A stretch of 64,000 nt of DNA. Source: Trichomonas vaginalis G3. Its lineage: Eukaryota; Parabasalia; Trichomonadida; Trichomonadidae. Both the position numbers and the translations under genes were made by a program. The notes under the pieces are model-generated. The model was not told the DNA's origin. It ran no database searches and worked only from the letters and a program-made list of their open reading frames with translations. The stretch's first letter is position 1, and every line of letters begins with the position of its first letter. Below, piece by piece: positions 59,352 through 64,000 of this stretch. The stretch covers positions 6,109,797-6,173,796 of the forward strand of contig NC_067204.1 in assembly GCF_026262505.1 (NCBI RefSeq). The letters are read 5' to 3'.

Positions 59352-59693
59352 CTATTTTATATGGTGCATTGCGACTGGAATCGTAGATTCCTGGGTTCTC
59401 GATGTTTGATGAAAGAGGTGGGGGTATGTTGGATAAGTGGGAATTTCAACAGGTTCTTTACCGGGTTCAGATAAAATGATTGGGTCTCCATTCTCATGGT
59501 TTTCTTCATTCTCCTCATTCTTCGGTAAGTCACGAGTTAATAAATTTGGTTGAGTTGCTGACCTAGTTAATTCAGGGCTAACATTAACTTTAACATTTTG
59601 AATAATTCGTGATTTATCATCATTTACGTTATAACCAACCGTAATCTCTGCTTTTGCGTTAGTGTTCTTTTGACTTGTGAAACGTCTTCTCAT
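59352..59693 (-). CDS. 113-aa basic/disordered protein
   Basis: MRRRFTSQKNTNAKAEITVG... has a basic N-terminus, a beta-like stretch (RIIQNVKVNVSPEL) and a disordered Glu/Asn/Pro-rich end. The promoter core is TTCTTTTTTTTATTCAATTATAA. Unknown function. Confidence 0.5.
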   Translation of the reverse strand: MRRRFTSQKNTNAKAEITVGYNVNDDKSRIIQNVKVNVSPELTRSATQPNLLTRDLPKNEENEENHENGDPIILSEPGKEPVEIPTYPTYPHLFHQTSRTQESTIPVAMHHIK

Positions 59694-59777
59694 TTATAAT
59701 TGAATAAAAAAAAGAAAAATATATTTAAAGTTTTATTTAGTTGTTACGGTAATATCCCAAGGTTCATCATTGTTTGC

Positions 59778-60672
59778 TTATACTTTCTTTGTAACTGCAC
59801 CAATTATGTTATTGATATTGCTTTGAGTCTCTTCCAGTCTTATTTTATCATTTACAATATCTTTAATCATTTCATTACATGCATTCTTAAAACCATCTGA
59901 TTTTTTCTAATTTACGTCTATCACTTTCTTTAATTAAATCAAAGTTATAACCTTGTTGAGAATAAAGTGGTTTCTTTATCAATTCCTTGAACGCTTCTGA
60001 AAGTGAAGATGAAGAAATTCTTGCCACTTGAATTGGTTTAAATTCTGCTTTCATTGCTTCTTTCTGTTCATTGAACACTGGATCGAATAAAGCAACTTTA
60101 AAGAATTTCTTAGCTGGAATTTCAGGTCTCAAATTTGCATATTGACATCAAACTGATTAACATATCGTGGTAATCCATCCGGTCCCTCTTCAATAGCATT
60201 TAATTCTTCATTGAAATAAGAATATGGATTATGACGGTATGAATTAATTGGACCATTTTCACCTTCTCCAATGTATTGTTTAACAGCTTTTCCATTTTCA
60301 TCAAATTTCATAGGATAACGTTCATTATATGCTTTACGTTTAGGATAATCAGTTATAGTTAATTTATACCCATTTATGACTTTAATATTACCTTGACCAT
60401 CAGTAACAAGACTTCATTTATTCCATCAGGCTTTCCATTTGGTCCTGTAATGTCTGCTTCATGTGCTTCCCAATTTGGTCCATGACGTTTGGCATATTCT
60501 GAGCTTCTGTAATGTTAAAACGTTTCTCATTTGTTTAACATCCTTTTGAAGACCGGCAACAATGTGGACTAATTCTTTCATTCGTCTGGAACTTTCATAG
60601 TTCTATTATATGCACCCTTTTTGTTTGTCCTTGTTTTAATGGAACCTGTAGAAGATTTGCTATTTCTGTCAT
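59778..60672 (-). pseudogene. Coiled-coil virion-region gene, several frameshifts
   Basis: ATG 60672 (MTEIANLLQVPLKQGQTKR) starts a gene that is broken at several places between 60600 and 60400. It then reads cleanly through ITDYPKRKAYNERYPMKFDE and INSYRHNPYSYFNEELNAIE to 60129. A shift follows into PEIPAKKFFKVALFDPVFNE and another near 59898 into CNEMIKDIVNDKIRLEETQS, stopping at 59778. The end is a coiled coil. No family is recognised. Confidence 0.6.
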
Positions 60673-60702
60673 GTTTAATTATAAATAAAAAATAAAAATT
60701 AA

Positions 60703-61533
60703 TTATAAAAAGTTAAATTTAACACATCCTTTATTTAAATCAACTATTATTTTTCCATGTTCACCTAATTGCTGATATTGTGTGTAAAGTTCATTAATGC
60801 TCATTGGTAAATTCACTTGATAAAGCATAACGTTCAACTGTTGACGACTAAAACCACTGAAAATGAAAAGGGTGGACAGGTTTGATTTAATGTTTGTGCT
60901 TAATGCTTTGAAATATTGAACAGCCATAAAGAATGAACACTGAATGTGTCGACATTGAGTTAATAACTGATTAAAATATGATTTCTCATTAGTTATTAGT
61001 TTTGATTTCACGGCATCATCTAGAAAAATGAGTGAATGCAAAAATTCTCTATCAAAATTTGAAATAGAAAGTGTTTCAAATAATTCATCCGTTGTTTATC
61101 AATAATTTTATCCTCTAATCCTTGCTTCTTGATTGTATTATATAATTCTTTATACATTAAAAAGTTTTTTAAATAATCTTCTGCTTCTTCTTGTGATAAA
61201 TAAATAATTGGAATTTTGATTAAATGCTTTAAAGATTCAAATGTATCATCTGAAGGTAACCTGAATGGTTGATATAAATTAACACATGTGAATAGGGGAA
61301 GTGTTAGCAATAATGATAATTTGTTTTAATATCGTTAATGTTTTACCTTTATTTTGTTTACCAATTGCTGCAGTGATTGAATTTAAGTAACATTCAGAAT
61401 ATGGAATTTTCATTAATTTTTCCTTAGATAGAGCATTTCTATTATCACTCAATGCTTCATTAATCATATCATCTACGTATGTATTATATATTCCTGCTAA
61501 TTCTTCATAAGGGGTGGATGAATTTAAATCCAT
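60703..61533 (-). pseudogene. A32/FtsK-type packaging ATPase, second family, frameshifted
   Basis: ATG 61533 (MDLNSSTPYEELAGIYNTYV). Walker A is GKQNKGKTLT near residue 60. The next pieces are TCVNLYQPFRLPSDDTFESL (frame change near 61290) and HSLIFLDDAVKS (Walker B; frame change near 61030). CRHIQCSFFMAVQYFKALST and IFSGFSRQQLNVMLYQ follow, as in A32-like ATPases. Two frameshifts break it. Confidence 0.8.
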
Positions 61534-61557
61534 TTAATCAAAAATAAATTTATAATT

Positions 61558-63197
61558 TTAAACATTTCTATTCATCAATATTTCATCATATGAACTTCTA
61601 TACTGTGGTGGTGTACCTGTTGGATGATATTTCAAACCTTCGTCCGGTGTCCATGTCCAATATGTAGTCCTAGTAAACCAAACCTGAGGAGGATTTGTCA
61701 CCTTTGAACAGTAAGTGTCATTTTCACCCTGAATGATTGGATAAGCTTTCACTTGTACTGTAACTTGTGAATTGAAAGTTTCTAATCCATCAAAGAATAT
61801 ACCTGCTCCATCACGTTGAACTGGAATAGTGCATAAGAATGAAGTTTGGTCTTTCCATGTTCTAGCTAATGGCATGCCTTTATTATCATTCAGTGGTCTA
61901 GTTAATGAGTCCTCGTATTCTTCCGTGCATTCATTCACTCCATCTAAATCAGAAGCTTGAAGCATACGTGTAAAGAATATGTCGCCCACTGTGGTCATCG
62001 CTTGATCGGGGAAGTTTCTGGAATCTATAGTGACCTGAAGACCTCGAAGCATTGGATTTTCTAAAACTGTTCTTTGCATTGCATTCTTTGGAAATGTTAA
62101 CACAACATCTGTAACATTATGAAGAGCGTATGAGAAATCTGAGCTAATACTTCAGGAGTGATGCAACCTCCATTTAGTGAACGAACGTCAATATGTTGAG
62201 CTGGAATCATGAATGGATCTTCCTTACTAAATAAACGTGGTATTGCTTTAATTGATTCTTCAATTAAACCGTATCCTGGTGTAATGCATTTATCCTCTAA
62301 AACTTCCATCTTTGTGCATGAAATAATAACGTTATCAACTGTTGCGTCAGCAGATGTAGCGGCTAAGCTTGTAATTAATTTGGCAGGAAGTCCGATTTGT
62401 TGGAATTTGCGATCATATTTATAAACATGATTCATAATCTTTTCATAATTTTCATCAGTTATCTTTTCATAAACATAATTTTGTAAATCAGCAACTCTTA
62501 ACGGGTCAACCTGACAAAATACTAAAGTATCCCTGAAAACATAATATTTAAGAATGATTTCACCAAATGATTTAGGATAATCATCGAACGCCTGAAATGC
62601 TAACAAATCATTTACCGGAATAATCATATCAAAAGTGACATCAACTTCTTCATTTGCATTCTTGAAAACTTCTGAAGGGTCAATATATTTACCACATACT
62701 GAGTTATCATATTTTTGAACATTATTATATAACGAATGAACAAACTTTTTAACTTTCCTTTCTGATTTTGGTTTATATGTTGCAAATGCGAAAGATTCAC
62801 GGGCACAATCCATTTGAAGATAACCGGCATCACCTCTTTCGGTTTCTACTTCTAATTGTTTAAAGCTTTGATTTGATGATTTGTAACCAACGAATAAACG
62901 CATGCATTTAAAAGCGGCATCACATGTGAAAGCTTTATTTGAAACTAGAGTTGCTTTAACTTTGCGTTTAATATATGTGTCACCTAATTGGTTCACATCA
63001 TGAGCCGGATTTGTAATTCTTAAATGAGTTTGTTTATCATCAAAATATGGAGCATCAGAGTCATAGCATGAACTTTCAAGTTCTCTATAATATCTTCTAC
63101 CGTCATTCTTTGCGAATATTTCATTTATCTTTTCGAATGAATGAAACACATTTCCATTAATCGGTTTAGTGTTTGGCACCAAATAGTTAGTCGTCAT
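61558..63197 (-). pseudogene. Major capsid protein candidate, family 2, frameshifted
   Basis: ATG 63197 (MTTNYLVPNTKPINGNVFHS). The first frame closes at 62097 and the homologous reading continues in the next frame (LTFPKNAMQRTVLENPMLRG) to 61558. The shift lies near 62110-62140. The whole gene would be about 545 codons, the size of family 1. It has VDVTFDMIIPVNDLLAF, FGEIILKYYVFRDTLVF and a C-terminal half with PQVWFTRTTYWTWTPDEGLK. Capsid identity is inferred from size, layout and the adjacent packaging ATPase. Confidence 0.6.
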
Positions 63198-63266
63198 TTA
63201 TTAATAAATAAAAAATCAAAATTAAAAGATGAAAATGAATTTTTAATTTTAATGAAATAATCAACT

Positions 63267-63482
63267 ATGGCTGCAGGTATATTTAAGAAACTGTGGGATA
63301 GAGTAAAAAGAGGAGCGAGTAAAGTTTGGGAAACATTGAAGAAGGGAGCAAATTGGATATTTAAGAATAAAGAAGCAATTAGTGACGTTGCTGAATCAAT
63401 AACACCAAAAGCTGCCCCAATAAGAGAAGTTTTAAATAAAGGAGAAAAAGTTTATCAAAGACTACAACCAATACTAAGATAA
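63267..63482 (+). CDS. Amphipathic small protein
   Basis: 71 aa, MAAGIFKKLWDRVKRGASKV.... The first ~30 residues form a Lys/Arg-rich amphipathic helix with Trp (KLWDRVKRG, VWETLKKGANWIF). The rest is an acidic helix and a basic end. Its start is closely similar to that of the convergent gene 63507-63743. Such N-termini resemble membrane-active minor virion peptides. Confidence 0.65.
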   Translation: MAAGIFKKLWDRVKRGASKVWETLKKGANWIFKNKEAISDVAESITPKAAPIREVLNKGEKVYQRLQPILR

Positions 63483-63506
63483 AAATAATATTTATTTATT
63501 TTTCCA

Positions 63507-63743
63507 CTATTTACCTCCTATTTTATTAAGTATTCCTTCAGCAATTCCACCAATTGCGTTACCTGCTTGTGCTCCCATCGCTGGATTACCTGCTTTAGTA
63601 CCTAATACCCCACCTATGATAGTTCCTGCCGTTTTCGCTACTGGTGCTAAAAAGTTTGCAATGGGTTTAATAATATTTTTATGAACCCAACCCGCAGCTT
63701 TCTTAATTCCATCCCATAATTTTTTAAAGAATCCTGCAGCCAT
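63507..63743 (-). CDS. Amphipathic, Gly/Ala-rich small protein
   Basis: 78 aa, MAAGFFKKLWDGIKKAAGWV..., then a glycine-zipper-like AKTAGTIIGGVLGTKAGNPA, GAQAGNAIGGIAEGI. An amphipathic cationic helix followed by Gly-rich hydrophobic segments suggests membrane insertion. It lies convergent to the previous gene and next to the capsid gene. A lytic or membrane-active role in entry or release is inference only. Confidence 0.65.
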   Translation of the reverse strand: MAAGFFKKLWDGIKKAAGWVHKNIIKPIANFLAPVAKTAGTIIGGVLGTKAGNPAMGAQAGNAIGGIAEGILNKIGGK

Positions 63744-63809
63744 TTCTGATTTAATATTAATTAAAAAATATATTTCATCACTTATATTCTAATTTTTATT
63801 TAATGATAA

Positions 63810-64000
63810 ATGAAACCGATTTTAAAAATGAATGAAACAGAGGAGGAAGAAATAAATGAAAGTGAAGATGTTCAACAAAAAATAAACGTTGTTAAACCAA
63901 TTACTGAAATAAAAATTTTTTCATCTGTTGAAGAATTTAATGACTATTATGCTAATAATAAAAAATTATTTGAAGAATTGACAACATGTAAATTGAATAA
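63810..64000 (+). CDS. Coiled-coil protein, N-terminal part (runs off window)
   Basis: ATG 63810 behind TTTTTATTTAATGATAA, MKPILKMNETEEEEINESED, then KINVVKPITEIKIFSSVEEF. It is the intact N-terminal part of the gene whose broken inverted copy stands at 26214-26550 near the other end of E3. The rest lies beyond the window. Confidence 0.7.
   Translation, partial: MKPILKMNETEEEEINESEDVQQKINVVKPITEIKIFSSVEEFNDYYANNKKLFEELTTCKLN

Larger units (their letters stand above)
25881..64000. mobile_element. Maverick/Polinton-type element E3, hosting E4 and running past the window
   Basis: E3 begins AGTAGTATATG at 25881. Its own DNA is 25881-26622 and 48573-64000; E4 occupies the gap. A coiled-coil gene occurs at 26214-26550 and, inverted, at 63810-64000. 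E3 therefore has long inverted ends, and its right tip should lie roughly 0.5 kb beyond the window. E3 carries integrase 1, KilA-N, a primase-helicase cassette, fibre, minor capsid proteins, packaging ATPase and capsid protein 2. Its polymerase gene is reduced to the C-terminal end. Confidence 0.8.

Overview
The window looks like a piece of a trichomonad genome, most likely Trichomonas vaginalis. It is AT-rich, has no visible introns, carries single-exon eukaryotic genes (a divergent CDK-type kinase, a MATE-type transporter, a tubby-like protein, ankyrin repeats), and is dominated by large Maverick/Polinton elements. A 1,304-bp mariner copy at 30029-31332 resembles the Tvmar1 mariner known from T. 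vaginalis. No taxon could be confirmed by a search.

Layout. Four Maverick-type elements, here called E1-E4, surround one 12.5-kb island of ordinary host DNA. E1 (before the window to 4736) has inserted into the integrase gene of E2 (4737-13346, terminus at 13346). The host island (13347-25880) holds a tubby-like gene, a MATE transporter, a 191-bp MITE, a broken ankyrin gene, a long Pro/Gln-rich gene, a small coiled-coil gene and a CDK-like kinase. E3 starts at 25881 and runs past the window end. Its DNA polymerase gene is interrupted by a full-length 21,950-bp element, E4 (26623-48572), with about 585-bp terminal inverted repeats (TIRs) and a 5-bp target duplication ATTAT. E4 itself was later hit by the mariner.

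Two element families are present. E1/E4 begin AGTTAGTAT. They carry a 524-aa capsid-like protein, a Prim-Pol/SF3 primase-helicase, a 360-aa rve-type integrase, a KilA-N protein, a phage-like tail fibre with a collar domain, an A32-like packaging ATPase and minor virion proteins. E2/E3 begin AGTAGTA. They carry a protein-primed family-B DNA polymerase with an HNH-like insertion, a different integrase, a second capsid-like protein, a second packaging ATPase, a fibre with an Asp-box propeller and two small amphipathic peptides. E3 has lost nearly all of its polymerase but carries the same primase-helicase cassette as E4, bounded by the same inverted 121-bp iteron arrays. This suggests exchange of a replication module between the two families.

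Many element genes are broken by one- or two-base frameshifts or deletions. The intact exceptions include the 524-aa capsid gene of E1, the E4 primase-helicase, the E4 integrase, the E3 integrase, the E3 fibre, and most small genes. Element genes share a T-rich promoter core (TTTATTTTTA-like) close to the ATG, unlike the host TCAYW initiator seen before the 20406 gene. The most unusual signals are ~25-30-bp double-hairpin units scattered through element genes (one shown by presence/absence at 32527-32554), a perfect three-way junction at 12265-12322, and two co-varying classes of palindromic iterons.
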